Shown: positions 1 to 7,275, numbered from the stretch's first letter. The stretch is DNA of 21,056 nucleotides from Bacteroidales bacterium (GCA_016783865.1 JADHVS010000057.1:1-21056), one strand, 5' to 3'. The notes: a model not told the origin generated them from the letters alone. Translations and numbers: made by a program.

Positions 1-220
1 GCTCTCCAAGGAAATCGACAGGGCATTGGCTACACTCACCGAGAGAGAAAGAGATATTATCAAACTTTTCTTTGGCATTGGTATCCAGGAGATGACCCTC
101 GAAGAAATTGGGGAGCAGTTTGGATTAACCAGGGAGAGGGTGCGCCAGATAAAGGAAAAAGCGATAAGAAGGCTTCGTCATACATCCAGGAGCAGGCTTT
201 TGAAATCATACCTGGGATAA
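1..220 (+). CDS. rpoD: RNA polymerase primary sigma factor RpoD, C-terminal fragment (5' end outside window)
   Basis: This is the last 72 codons of a sigma-70 factor; the reading frame is open from base 2 and the gene begins upstream of the window. What is present is region 4: [16 protein letters not shown] is the region 4.1 helix, and [21 protein letters not shown] is the region 4.2 helix-turn-helix that reads the -35 (here -33) promoter element. The tail ending in KSYLG is typical of the short RpoD proteins of Bacteroidota. The product directs core RNA polymerase to housekeeping promoters. A TTG at position 26 could be taken as a start but lies inside conserved region 4, so it is not one. 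The gene is convergent with uvrB, with about 95 bp between the stop codons. The family call is very secure; primary rather than alternative sigma is inferred from the strong region 4.2 match. Confidence 0.93.
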   Translation, partial: LSKEIDRALATLTERERDIIKLFFGIGIQEMTLEEIGEQFGLTRERVRQIKEKAIRRLRHTSRSRLLKSYLG

Positions 221-222
221 TA

Positions 223-309
223 GAAATGAATTACGAATATCGAATAACAATTTTTGATTTTAGAAGTAGATCATAAATCAAATATCGTTAATCGTTATTC
301 TGAAATCGA
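223..309. repeat. Two degenerate 7-bp-period arrays in inverted arrangement between rpoD and uvrB
   Basis: From 223 to about 264 the sequence runs in 7-bp steps (for example ATTACGA then ATATCGA at 230-243). From 275 to 309 a second array runs in 7-bp steps (ATATCGT then TAATCGT at 282-295). The two arrays are roughly inverted: GAATAAC (242-248) and TTGATTT (254-260) face AAATCAA (275-281) and GTTATTC (294-300). The whole stretch fills the gap between two convergent genes. An AT-rich stem-loop that serves as a bidirectional terminator is possible, but there is no GC-rich stem with a T-tract, so the role is an inference. Confidence 0.6.
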
Positions 310-316
310 TCGCATA

Positions 317-2329
317 TTATTTCTTACTCAGGATCTCTTCCAGCTTCTGGATCTCATCCCTGAACATTGCAGCTTCAATAAAATTTAATTCCTTTGCTGC
401 CTTTTCCATTGATTTCCTTGTCTTATCAATGGTTTTCTGAAGGGCAGCCTTGTCCATATACCGGATCAACGGATCGGCAGCCACATTAACCTCCTCGGGT
501 TCGGTATAGTAGTCACCCCGGGTAATGCTGTTAATCGGCCTGCCCATAAAGTTTTTTGAGGCTTTAATGATCTGTTTGGGTGTGATCTTGTTTTCCTCGT
601 TATATGATAATTGCTTCTCGCGCCTGCGAACCGTCTCATCAATAGTACGCTGCATCGAATTCGTAACTTTATCGGCATACATAATTACCTTCCCGTTGAG
701 GTTTCTTGCCGCCCGGCCCGCAGTCTGGGTCAGTGAGCGCTCCGACCTGAGAAATCCCTCCTTATCGGCATCGAGAATGGCAACCAGTGATACTTCAGGC
801 AGATCAAGTCCTTCCCGTAACAGGTTGATCCCAACCAGCACATCGAAGGTGCCTTTTCTTAAACCTTCCATAATCTCCACACGATCCAGTGTATCGATGT
901 CAGAATGAATATAACGGGTACGGATATTCAACTTGACCAGGTATTTTGTCAACTCTTCGGCCATTCGCTTGGTAAGAGTAGTCACCAGGATACGTTCTTC
1001 TTTTTTAACCCTTTCATGTATTTCTCCCAACAGGTGGTCAATCTGGTTTAAGCTTGGCTTTATATCAATGACCGGATCAAGCAATCCTGTCGGCCGGATA
1101 ACCTGTTCCACGATGATCCCTTCACATTTTTCCAATTCAAAATCGGCGGGGGTGGCACTTACAAATACCACCTGGTGGATAATTCCCTCAAATTCATCAA
1201 ATTTCAGGGGGCGGTTATCAATAGCAGCCGGCAAACGAAATCCGTATTCAACCAGATTCGTTTTACGCGAATGATCTCCTCCGAACATGGCTCTTACCTG
1301 GGGCAGTGTAACATGACTTTCATCCACGAACATCAGGAAATCCTCGGGGAAATAATCGAGCAGACAGAATGGCCTGGCGCCGGCTGGCCTTCCATCGAAA
1401 TATCTTGAATAATTTTCAATGCCCGGGCAGTGCCCCAGCTCTTTTATCATCTCCAGGTCATAGTTGACTCTTTCTTCTATCCTTTTGGCTTCCAGATCTT
1501 TCCCGTGATCCTTGAAAAAGTCTATTTGCTTGATCAGGTCATTCTCGATCTGTTCAATGGCCGCCTTCATCCGGTATTTCGTTGTAACAAAAATATTGGC
1601 CGGATAGACAAATACCTTTTCAAATTTTTCCAGTGTATTTCCATTAATCGGATCGAACGAGGAAATCTCCTCAATCTCGTCCCCCCAGAAAACAAACCGA
1701 TAGCCAAGATCATGATAGGCGAGAAACACATCCACGTTATCACCGCGAACCCTGAACGTACCCTTTTTGAAGTCGATCTCATTCCTGGAATACATGCTGT
1801 CAACCAATTTCCGAAGTAAATCGTTCCTTGAGATTTTTTGTCCCACCTCGATTTGCAGGGTGTTTTCATGAAAGTCTTCGGGATTTCCGATACCATACAA
1901 ACATGAAACAGAAGAGACCACAATCACATCCTTTCTTCCTGACAGCAGGGAAGAGGTAGTGCTTAATCGCATTTTCTCAATCTCATCATTGATCGAGAGA
2001 TCTTTCTCGATATAGAGGTTGGTGACGGGCAGATATGCTTCAGGCTGGTAATAATCATAATAGGATACAAAATATTCGACTGCATTTTCCGGGAAGAATT
2101 GTCTGAACTCTCCATATAGCTGGGCGGCCAGGGTTTTATTATGACTCAGTACCAGCGTGGGCCGGCCGATGTTCCGGATGACATTGGCCATTGTAAAGGT
2201 CTTCCCTGATCCCGTCACACCCAGGAGGGTCTGGTATTTGTCCTTATTCAGTAATCCCTCTGTCAGCTGCTTAATCGCCTCCGGCTGATCTCCTGTGGGT
2301 TTGTAGTCTGATGTCAGGTTGAAATTCAT
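317..2329 (-). CDS. uvrB: UvrABC excinuclease subunit B
   Basis: UvrB is the damage-verifying helicase-like subunit of nucleotide excision repair; it receives DNA from UvrA and recruits UvrC for the dual incision. The 670-residue length is usual. In order: Walker A GVTGSGKT (residues 37-44), the beta-hairpin region VSYYDYYQPEAYLP (88-101) that clamps one DNA strand, the DESH Walker B box (336-339), VSATP, the helicase motifs VGINLLREGLDLPEV and QTAGRAARN, and a C-terminal UVR coiled coil (about 630-665) that binds UvrC. The frame is open back to an ATG at 2371, but those 14 extra codons translate a 7-bp repeat array and are not conserved UvrB sequence. The start at 2329 (MNFNLTSDYKPTGDQP) matches the family N-terminus. 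There is no clear Shine-Dalgarno sequence, as is common in this phylum. It lies downstream of the EEP-family gene on the same strand with a gap of about 98 bp. Confidence 0.97.
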   Translation of the reverse strand: MNFNLTSDYKPTGDQPEAIKQLTEGLLNKDKYQTLLGVTGSGKTFTMANVIRNIGRPTLVLSHNKTLAAQLYGEFRQFFPENAVEYFVSYYDYYQPEAYLPVTNLYIEKDLSINDEIEKMRLSTTSSLLSGRKDVIVVSSVSCLYGIGNPEDFHENTLQIEVGQKISRNDLLRKLVDSMYSRNEIDFKKGTFRVRGDNVDVFLAYHDLGYRFVFWGDEIEEISSFDPINGNTLEKFEKVFVYPANIFVTTKYRMKAAIEQIENDLIKQIDFFKDHGKDLEAKRIEERVNYDLEMIKELGHCPGIENYSRYFDGRPAGARPFCLLDYFPEDFLMFVDESHVTLPQVRAMFGGDHSRKTNLVEYGFRLPAAIDNRPLKFDEFEGIIHQVVFVSATPADFELEKCEGIIVEQVIRPTGLLDPVIDIKPSLNQIDHLLGEIHERVKKEERILVTTLTKRMAEELTKYLVKLNIRTRYIHSDIDTLDRVEIMEGLRKGTFDVLVGINLLREGLDLPEVSLVAILDADKEGFLRSERSLTQTAGRAARNLNGKVIMYADKVTNSMQRTIDETVRRREKQLSYNEENKITPKQIIKASKNFMGRPINSITRGDYYTEPEEVNVAADPLIRYMDKAALQKTIDKTRKSMEKAAKELNFIEAAMFRDEIQKLEEILSKK

Positions 2330-2336
2330 ATTTTGG

Positions 2337-2364
2337 TTCCGAGTTCTCAGTTCCGGGTTCCGAG
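2337..2364. repeat. 7-bp-period tandem array upstream of uvrB
   Basis: Four consecutive heptamers lie directly upstream of the uvrB start: TTCCGAG at 2337-2343 and again at 2358-2364, with one-to-three-base variants between them. The array occupies what would be the 5' untranslated region of uvrB, ending 7 bp before its ATG on the minus strand. It shares the 7-bp period, but not the sequence, of the arrays at 223-309, 2401-2435, 7685-7712 and 10141-10182. The function is unknown. Confidence 0.7.
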
Positions 2365-2400
2365 TATACATGATCTAAGATAACCGATTAACACTAGAAG

Positions 2401-2435
2401 ACTTGCGACTTGTGTACTCGTCACACGTCACTTCT
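2401..2435. repeat. Degenerate 7-bp-period array overlapping the 3' end of the EEP-family gene
   Basis: Five 7-bp steps begin with ACTTGCG and ACTTGTG (2401-2414) and continue with more diverged units of the form CACNCGT. The array overlaps the stop codon of the minus-strand gene (TCA at 2428-2430 on the + strand). It is weaker than the other arrays: only neighbouring units resemble each other. Confidence 0.45.
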
Positions 2436-3462
2436 TAAAAAACGTTGCATAAACCGGCAGATGATCACTTACCCCACCGTAGTAGTTGGGACCTCCGTAC
2501 GTACGACTGGGAACAGCCTGTCCGAGTCTCTCATCATTATACATCATCCATTCGGCACTGAAAATTTTTCCACTATCATAATTTGTGCGCAGACCGGATT
2601 TTGGCGAGAGCAATGCCTGGGAAATGATGATCTGATCCAGCATATTCCAGGTGCCCCTGAAATTGTATGTTCCCGTGTTGGTTTCGTTATGCATATCATA
2701 CATCAGGTTGAACAGGTCCCTGCCTGATGCATTTTTTTTCTTGTTATTGGCCATCAGCATCCCAAAAATGCTGTTGTTGGTAGGTTCATCATTGAAATCA
2801 CCCATGATGACAATTTTAGCATTATCATCCCTGTTTAAGAGCATATCAATTTCCTTCCGCAGGGCCACCGCAGCGAATATTCTTTTCGGTTCTGTCTCCC
2901 TCTGTCCATCACTTCTTGAACTCCAGTGGTTAACAAAAAGGTGTAACGTTTCATTATAGTTGGTCTGTCCCTTCACATAAAGGATGTCTCTGGTGGTTTC
3001 TGTTGAATCAAAAGGAAACACAACTGTCAATGCCTTTTTTTCAGTAACAGTGAATTCTTCTGTCCTGTAAAGAAGTGCCACATCAATTCCTCTGATATCA
3101 GGACTTTCAATATGCACAATACCATAATTCCCTTTTCGCAAAGCATCTGTCCGGACCAGGTCCTGCAGAACCTCTTTGTTTTCAACCTCACATAATCCTA
3201 TAATTTCAGGTAATTCCGATGGATTCATGGACTGAATAACACGGGCAATATCATCCAGTTTCTTTCCGTAGCGCTCCTGGTTCCAGATCTTTTCGGATCC
3301 CGGTGTAAATTCCTCATCCATCTTATCCGGAGTATTCAATGTATCAAACAGGTTTTCAACATTATAAAACATTACTGTCCATTGATCCTCCTCTTTCTGG
3401 GCATAAACAGTCAGTGAAAGGATGAGAAGCAGAACGACAAACTTTAATTTGATTCGTTGCAT
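2428..3462 (-). CDS. Secreted endonuclease/exonuclease/phosphatase (EEP) family protein
   Basis: A 344-residue protein of the DNase I / exonuclease III / inositol-phosphatase superfamily, metal-dependent phosphodiesterases or phosphatases. Residues 1-21 look like an SPI signal peptide ending VYA, so it probably acts in the periplasm or outside. Superfamily motifs are in order: the N-terminal strand with NVENLFDT (residues 34-41), the metal-binding Glu motif GLCEVEN (89-95), VNHWSSR (177-183) with the Asn-His pair, IMGDFNDEP (219-227) with catalytic Asp222 and Asn224, and the C-terminal SDHLPV (332-337) with catalytic His334. All active-site positions are intact. The substrate cannot be read from the sequence; extracellular DNA, a phospholipid or a phosphorylated sugar are all possible. 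It is transcribed toward uvrB and may be co-transcribed with it. A perfect Bacteroidota -7 box precedes it. Confidence 0.9.
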   Translation of the reverse strand: MQRIKLKFVVLLLILSLTVYAQKEEDQWTVMFYNVENLFDTLNTPDKMDEEFTPGSEKIWNQERYGKKLDDIARVIQSMNPSELPEIIGLCEVENKEVLQDLVRTDALRKGNYGIVHIESPDIRGIDVALLYRTEEFTVTEKKALTVVFPFDSTETTRDILYVKGQTNYNETLHLFVNHWSSRSDGQRETEPKRIFAAVALRKEIDMLLNRDDNAKIVIMGDFNDEPTNNSIFGMLMANNKKKNASGRDLFNLMYDMHNETNTGTYNFRGTWNMLDQIIISQALLSPKSGLRTNYDSGKIFSAEWMMYNDERLGQAVPSRTYGGPNYYGGVSDHLPVYATFFKK

Positions 3463-3483
3463 AAGGGTACTTATTTGAGTTTA

Positions 3484-3491
3484 CAAATTTA
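3484..3491 (-). promoter_or_regulatory. Bacteroidota-type -7 promoter box for the EEP-family gene
   Basis: On the minus strand this reads TAAATTTG, a perfect match to the Bacteroidota -7 consensus TAnnTTTG, ending 21 nt before the ATG at 3462. No clear TTG -33 element stands 19-21 nt further upstream, so the call rests on the -7 box and its position alone. It implies a short 5' leader of roughly 10-15 nt. Confidence 0.45.
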
Positions 3492-3552
3492 GCAGAATAA
3501 AAATCCCGGAGAGAAGAATCAGGATCTGGTTTTATTAACCAAAAGAATTTTT

Positions 3553-3560
3553 TATCTTTA
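3553..3560 (+). promoter_or_regulatory. Possible -7 box for the cyclase gene
   Basis: TATCTTTA matches seven of eight positions of TAnnTTTG and lies 70 nt upstream of the cyclase start at 3631, in the divergent gap between the EEP-family gene and the cyclase. There is no convincing TTG -33 partner. It is a weak candidate, listed because nothing better is visible in this gap. Confidence 0.2.
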
Positions 3561-3630
3561 AATTTATGAAGGCATTTTTTATTCCTTGTAAATAATTTGA
3601 AAAAGTGCCGTAACAAATTTCAGGTCGATC

Positions 3631-5037
3631 ATGTCAGAGCAGAATGCCAATCTATTAAAGCGGATCTCAAAACTGGCCAAACAAAACCAGGAACTTATTG
3701 AGCAAAATGAAAAGCTCAGTAAGGAAAACGATAAGATCCAGGAAGAATTAATATACCTGCAGGAGATCCTGGACGAATTCAAGAAGGGGGGAGCATTACC
3801 TGAGGCTAAAGATGCCGATCGTCCAAAGTCTCTTAGCTTTAAGATGGCTACCGTGCTTTACGCCGATATCCACGGATTCTATAAGATCTCGGATGGGATG
3901 GATTCTGAAAAACTGATGGATGAGCTGGATGAGGTATTATTTACGTTTGACAAGATCCTTAAGAAGTACAAGATACAGAAGATCAAAACCATTGGTGACT
4001 CGTTTATGTGTGCGGGTGGTATCCCTGTAAAAAATATAACCAACCCGGTACAGGTTGTAATGGCTGCCATCGAAATGAATCAATTCCTGGATGAATTTAA
4101 GAGTCATCTTGATGAGGAAAAGAGGATATGGGATATCAAAGTGGGAATCCATACGGGGCCTGTGACTGCTAATGTACTGGGCAAGAAAAAAGTATCCTAT
4201 GACATCAAGGGTGATACGGTGAATATTACAACAAGAATGGAAGCTTCTGCAGAGTTTGGCAGTATCCTGATCTCGGTAATGACTTATGAGCTGACCAAGG
4301 AATTCTTCGTGTGCGAGTATTCAGGAAAATTACCGGTCAAATACCACAAGGACCTTGAGATGTTCAAGTTAAAGGGATTGAGACCGGAGTTCTCTGATGA
4401 TGAAAAGGGGATCGTCCCGAATGAGGCATTCAATACCAAGTTTAAGTTAATCCAGTTTACTGATATGCAGGAGATTATACTTGACAAACTGGAGCAGGGA
4501 CTCCCCAAATACCTGTATTACCATAATGTGAAGCATACCGTCGATGTGGTTACTGAGGTTGAGTTAATTGGCTGGGCTGAAGGATGCTCAGATGAGGAAT
4601 TAGTTTTGTTAAAAACCGCTGGTCTTTTCCATGATGCCGGACATACCATTGGGTATGATAATCATGAGGAGTATGGATGTGATATGGCGAGGGATTTTTT
4701 GCCCAAGTATGGATACAGTGAAGAGCAGATAGAAAAGATTTGTGATATTATTATGGCCACTAAAATGCCTCCACAGCCTAATGATCTGCTGCAATCCATT
4801 ATTTGTGATTCAGACCTGGATTACCTGGGCCGGACTGATATGATACCCGTTTCAAATACACTGTACAAAGAATTGAAAGAGCAGAACAAGATCGGAACTT
4901 ACAATGACTGGAATAAGCTGCAGGTAAAATTTATTACAGGGCACCAGTATTTTACTGAAACCGCAAGGAACCTGCGCGAGGTAAATAAGCAGAAGCAGAT
5001 AGAGCGGATCAAGGCGCTTATTACAAAGGAGGACTAG
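3631..5037 (+). CDS. Class III adenylate cyclase fused to a phosphodiesterase-like HD domain
   Basis: A 468-residue soluble protein with no signal peptide or membrane segment. Residues 1-52 are a charged, heptad-like coiled coil, probably for dimerisation. Residues about 70-225 are a class III cyclase homology domain: metal-binding Asp79 (YADIHGF) and Asp123 (IGDSFM), adenine-selecting Lys119 and Asp191 (SYDIKGD), and transition-state Asn198 and Arg202 (VNITTR). All six catalytic positions are present and the base-selecting pair points to ATP, so cAMP is the expected product. Residues about 290-440 are an HD-type metallohydrolase domain: YHNVKH (297-302), HDAGH (334-338), and Asp393/Asp395. 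The Y-H-N-x-x-H and H-D-x-x-H pattern is that of class I cyclic nucleotide phosphodiesterases. The protein may therefore both make and hydrolyse cyclic nucleotide, or the HD half may act on another nucleotide. The ATG at 3631 begins the coiled coil; there is no upstream extension. Domain identities are secure; the coupled activity is inferred. Confidence 0.9.
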   Translation: MSEQNANLLKRISKLAKQNQELIEQNEKLSKENDKIQEELIYLQEILDEFKKGGALPEAKDADRPKSLSFKMATVLYADIHGFYKISDGMDSEKLMDELDEVLFTFDKILKKYKIQKIKTIGDSFMCAGGIPVKNITNPVQVVMAAIEMNQFLDEFKSHLDEEKRIWDIKVGIHTGPVTANVLGKKKVSYDIKGDTVNITTRMEASAEFGSILISVMTYELTKEFFVCEYSGKLPVKYHKDLEMFKLKGLRPEFSDDEKGIVPNEAFNTKFKLIQFTDMQEIILDKLEQGLPKYLYYHNVKHTVDVVTEVELIGWAEGCSDEELVLLKTAGLFHDAGHTIGYDNHEEYGCDMARDFLPKYGYSEEQIEKICDIIMATKMPPQPNDLLQSIICDSDLDYLGRTDMIPVSNTLYKELKEQNKIGTYNDWNKLQVKFITGHQYFTETARNLREVNKQKQIERIKALITKED

Positions 5038-5050
5038 CCTTTAAAAATAG

Positions 5051-5094
5051 AACCTCCAAGGTTTTAACCTCCGGAGGTTTAAACCTTGGAGGTT
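5051..5094. repeat. 44-bp near-perfect palindrome built from CTCCAAGG-type units
   Basis: Two 22-base arms (5051-5072 and 5073-5094) are reverse complements except for one position, with no loop. Within the palindrome the word AACCTCCAAGGTT and its complement recur with a spacing of about 15 bp. It starts 13 bp after the stop codon of the cyclase gene. It could act as a transcription terminator or attenuator for the cyclase, although no T-tract follows. Related units occur at 7262 and 18457, also directly after stop codons. Confidence 0.7.
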
Positions 5095-5208
5095 AAAATA
5101 GCGAAAAAGTTAATTGCCTGATTAATAGATACTTTGGAAAGAAGATGGCTGGCACTCAAGAATAGTGCCAGGAATTCGGCCAATTACATCAACCAAAAAC
5201 TAAACATC

Positions 5209-6582
5209 ATGAAACGCATCAGCCTTTCATCAAATTTGAAAACTATAGCTGCTGTTATAGTTTTCTGTTCTGTCCTTTTTAGTTGTAGCCAGGAGAAAAA
5301 AGATCTGAAAGTGATCACCGTTTCAGGTTGTGTTTTTATTGATAATGTATCTATGCACAATGCTAAGTTCGGTTCACTTTCTGATTCAGGTGAAACCAGT
5401 GCTTTGCTTGTATCAGAAGGAGACCTGCTTCTGGCTTTCGGTGAACCGGATGGATTCATCGGGTATATTATGTATAGAGAAGAGTTTGGACTGCATCTTG
5501 AAATTACCATTGATTCAACAGCTCCGGGAATACTCAGGATAAATGATAAGATCCATTCATTGTATCTGGATAATGATACTGAATTAAGTGAAAGGATAGG
5601 TGAAATGAATAGTGAAGACCTTGCAGTCCTGGATTTGTTATATGTAAGTGACGTGACTGGAGAAGATGATATAGCTGCATTAAATATGATCGCTGAAGCG
5701 AATCCGGGCATCGGATTATCGCTTGAGAATATCGATAGCCTGGAACTGGTTTATGAAATACTTTCAATGTTCCATCCCACCTGTCTGATCATTATGGATA
5801 TTGATCTGGATAGCCGGATAAGTGACCTGACTGCAAATTTTGAGAATCTTGAATTGGTACTACTGGGTGAGGAAAACCTGGAGGTGGGTGATTTTCTGAA
5901 TGAATTGCCAAAATTAAAATCATTGATCCTTGGTGGCTGGGATCCCGGCGAATCAAATCATATCCAATTTGAAAAAATGTCTGGCCTGGAATCATTAACC
6001 ATTGCCGAATCAAATATAGAGTCACTGGATGTTCTGGGTGATCTGAAAAAACTGTCGTCATTGTATTTAATCATGTGTGATGACCTGAGGGATATCTCAA
6101 AGGTAAAGACCTTTCCCGGACTACAGTGTTTAAGCCTTATGGATTGTGATACATTAACGGAACTGTCTGTATTAAAAGAGATTCCCTCGTTGCTTTGGCT
6201 GTCGTTTCCATTGGAAACAAGCCAGGCGGATTTCGATGACATACTGACACTTCATACATCCTTACAAGGAGTTGAATTACTCGGATGTGAAAATCTGACC
6301 GATATATCATCCCTTACCCGGCTTCAGAAATTGAAGGCTCTGACTATTGGAGGGATGGAGATTGATTACAAAACACTGCAGCAACTTGAAGGGATTGAGC
6401 TGATTGTAATTGAAGAGGAATCTTTTTCAGCTGCCGGGGATGAAATTGCAGCACTTAAGGAAGCATTGCCTGGTGCACAGATCGTCCCGGGAGGAGGATT
6501 CTGCATGGGATCGGGATGGATACTGCTAATACTTCCTGTTTTTTTGCTCGCATTTGGTTATAGAAGGTTTATCAGGAATTGA
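5209..6582 (+). CDS. Leucine-rich-repeat lipoprotein with a CTERM-like C-terminal sorting tail
   Basis: The product is 457 residues from the ATG at 5209. The frame is open back to 5134, but the start at 5209 (MKRISLSSNLKTI) gives a proper SPII signal with lipobox LFSC, so it is preferred. Residues after the lipidated Cys read SQEKKD, which loosely recalls the charged surface-export signals of Bacteroidota lipoproteins. The middle and C-terminal half (residues about 210-395) hold roughly eight leucine-rich repeats of 21-24 residues, for example LKSLILGG, LESLTIAES, LSSLYLIMC, LQCLSLMDC, LKALTIGG, giving a curved protein-binding surface. The last 30 residues are a tripartite tail: GGGFCMGSG, a hydrophobic helix (WILLILPVFLLAFGY) and the basic end RRFIRN. 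This is the layout of CTERM sorting signals of the GG/Cys type (MYXO-CTERM, Synerg-CTERM). A CPBP protease gene follows 16 bp later. Ligand and biological role are unknown. Confidence 0.8.
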   Translation: MKRISLSSNLKTIAAVIVFCSVLFSCSQEKKDLKVITVSGCVFIDNVSMHNAKFGSLSDSGETSALLVSEGDLLLAFGEPDGFIGYIMYREEFGLHLEITIDSTAPGILRINDKIHSLYLDNDTELSERIGEMNSEDLAVLDLLYVSDVTGEDDIAALNMIAEANPGIGLSLENIDSLELVYEILSMFHPTCLIIMDIDLDSRISDLTANFENLELVLLGEENLEVGDFLNELPKLKSLILGGWDPGESNHIQFEKMSGLESLTIAESNIESLDVLGDLKKLSSLYLIMCDDLRDISKVKTFPGLQCLSLMDCDTLTELSVLKEIPSLLWLSFPLETSQADFDDILTLHTSLQGVELLGCENLTDISSLTRLQKLKALTIGGMEIDYKTLQQLEGIELIVIEEESFSAAGDEIAALKEALPGAQIVPGGGFCMGSGWILLILPVFLLAFGYRRFIRN

Positions 6583-6598
6583 TCACAACCTTTGCTGA

Positions 6599-7258
6599 AT
6601 GACATCCCTGTTTAAAATTCAAAATGAAAAAAACTCTGTATTACTTGAGACCATTTTACTGGTAGCGGGGATAGGTGTATTTGCATGGTTTATCCAGGAA
6701 GATAATTATTTAATTGCTGTTGCCTTTGGTGGTTTGTTACTGGCCTCACTCGTTATTTCTGCAATCATTGTCAAATCAGAATCCCCTGCAGAGATTTTTG
6801 GAATAGACCGCTTCAATAAGAGGATACTGCTCTATTGTCTGGCAGGAGTGATCATAGGGGTGTTGCCGGCATTTTATGGCAGGTACTATTATGATTTACC
6901 GGATTTCCCCGGATCCCTTACAATTATTGCCCTTGTTTCTCCATTAATTGGGATTACAGAAGAGCTCGTTTTCAGGGGATTTGTTCAGGGCAGGCTGAGG
7001 ATCCTTGGAGTGTTTGGTTCTGTATCAATTGCCGCAGCCGCCCACACGATATACAAGTTTTTTATATTATGGTCTGTGAATGAATTAGTTGAAGTTAATT
7101 TTTTGGCTCTTACAGGTCTTACGTTCTTTTTCGGGATAATTTATGGATTGCTGCGGGCCGGATCCAGGAGTGTATTACCAGCCCTGGTAGCACATGCATT
7201 CTTTGATCTGCTCATGTACGGCGATTTTACCTCAATGCCTGTCTGGGTGTGGGGGTAA
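6599..7258 (+). CDS. CPBP-family intramembrane glutamic endopeptidase (Rce1/MrtX-like)
   Basis: A 219-residue, highly hydrophobic protein with about six to seven membrane segments. It carries the three CPBP (Abi/Rce1) motifs: EELVFRG with catalytic Glu121-Glu122 and Arg126, the second-motif His149 (AAAAHTIYKF), and the third motif His199...Asp203 (VAHAFFDLL). This family includes the CAAX protease Rce1, bacteriocin-immunity proteins and the dedicated CTERM-processing proteases (myxosortase-type). The start at 6599 lies 16 bp after the stop of the LRR lipoprotein, so the two are almost certainly one operon. The lipoprotein's Gly/Cys-helix-Arg tail is exactly the kind of substrate such proteases cleave. 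I infer that it processes its neighbour in the inner membrane. Alternatives are a generic housekeeping CPBP protease or an immunity function. The family call is secure and the pairing is a hypothesis. Confidence 0.9.
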   Translation: MTSLFKIQNEKNSVLLETILLVAGIGVFAWFIQEDNYLIAVAFGGLLLASLVISAIIVKSESPAEIFGIDRFNKRILLYCLAGVIIGVLPAFYGRYYYDLPDFPGSLTIIALVSPLIGITEELVFRGFVQGRLRILGVFGSVSIAAAAHTIYKFFILWSVNELVEVNFLALTGLTFFFGIIYGLLRAGSRSVLPALVAHAFFDLLMYGDFTSMPVWVWG

Positions 7259-7261
7259 CAC

Positions 7262-7275
7262 CTCCAAGAAAATTG
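7262..7275. repeat. Single CTCCAAG-type 14-bp unit after the protease stop codon
   Basis: CTCCAAGAAAATTG begins 4 bp after the stop codon of the CPBP protease gene. It matches the unit of the arrays at 5051-5094 and 18457-18512. On its own it would not be noticed; the shared placement directly behind a stop codon is the reason to list it. Confidence 0.35.

Noticed and set aside
525..1819. Several open frames on the + strand opposite uvrB
   Set aside because: They are antisense shadows of the well-supported uvrB frame, with no recognisable domains.
2330..2371. Longer uvrB start at 2371
   Set aside because: The 14 extra residues translate a 7-bp repeat array. The family N-terminus begins at the Met encoded at 2329.
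5134..5208. Longer start for the LRR lipoprotein at 5134
   Set aside because: It would place 25 polar residues before a normal SPII signal peptide. The ATG at 5209 gives a proper lipoprotein signal.
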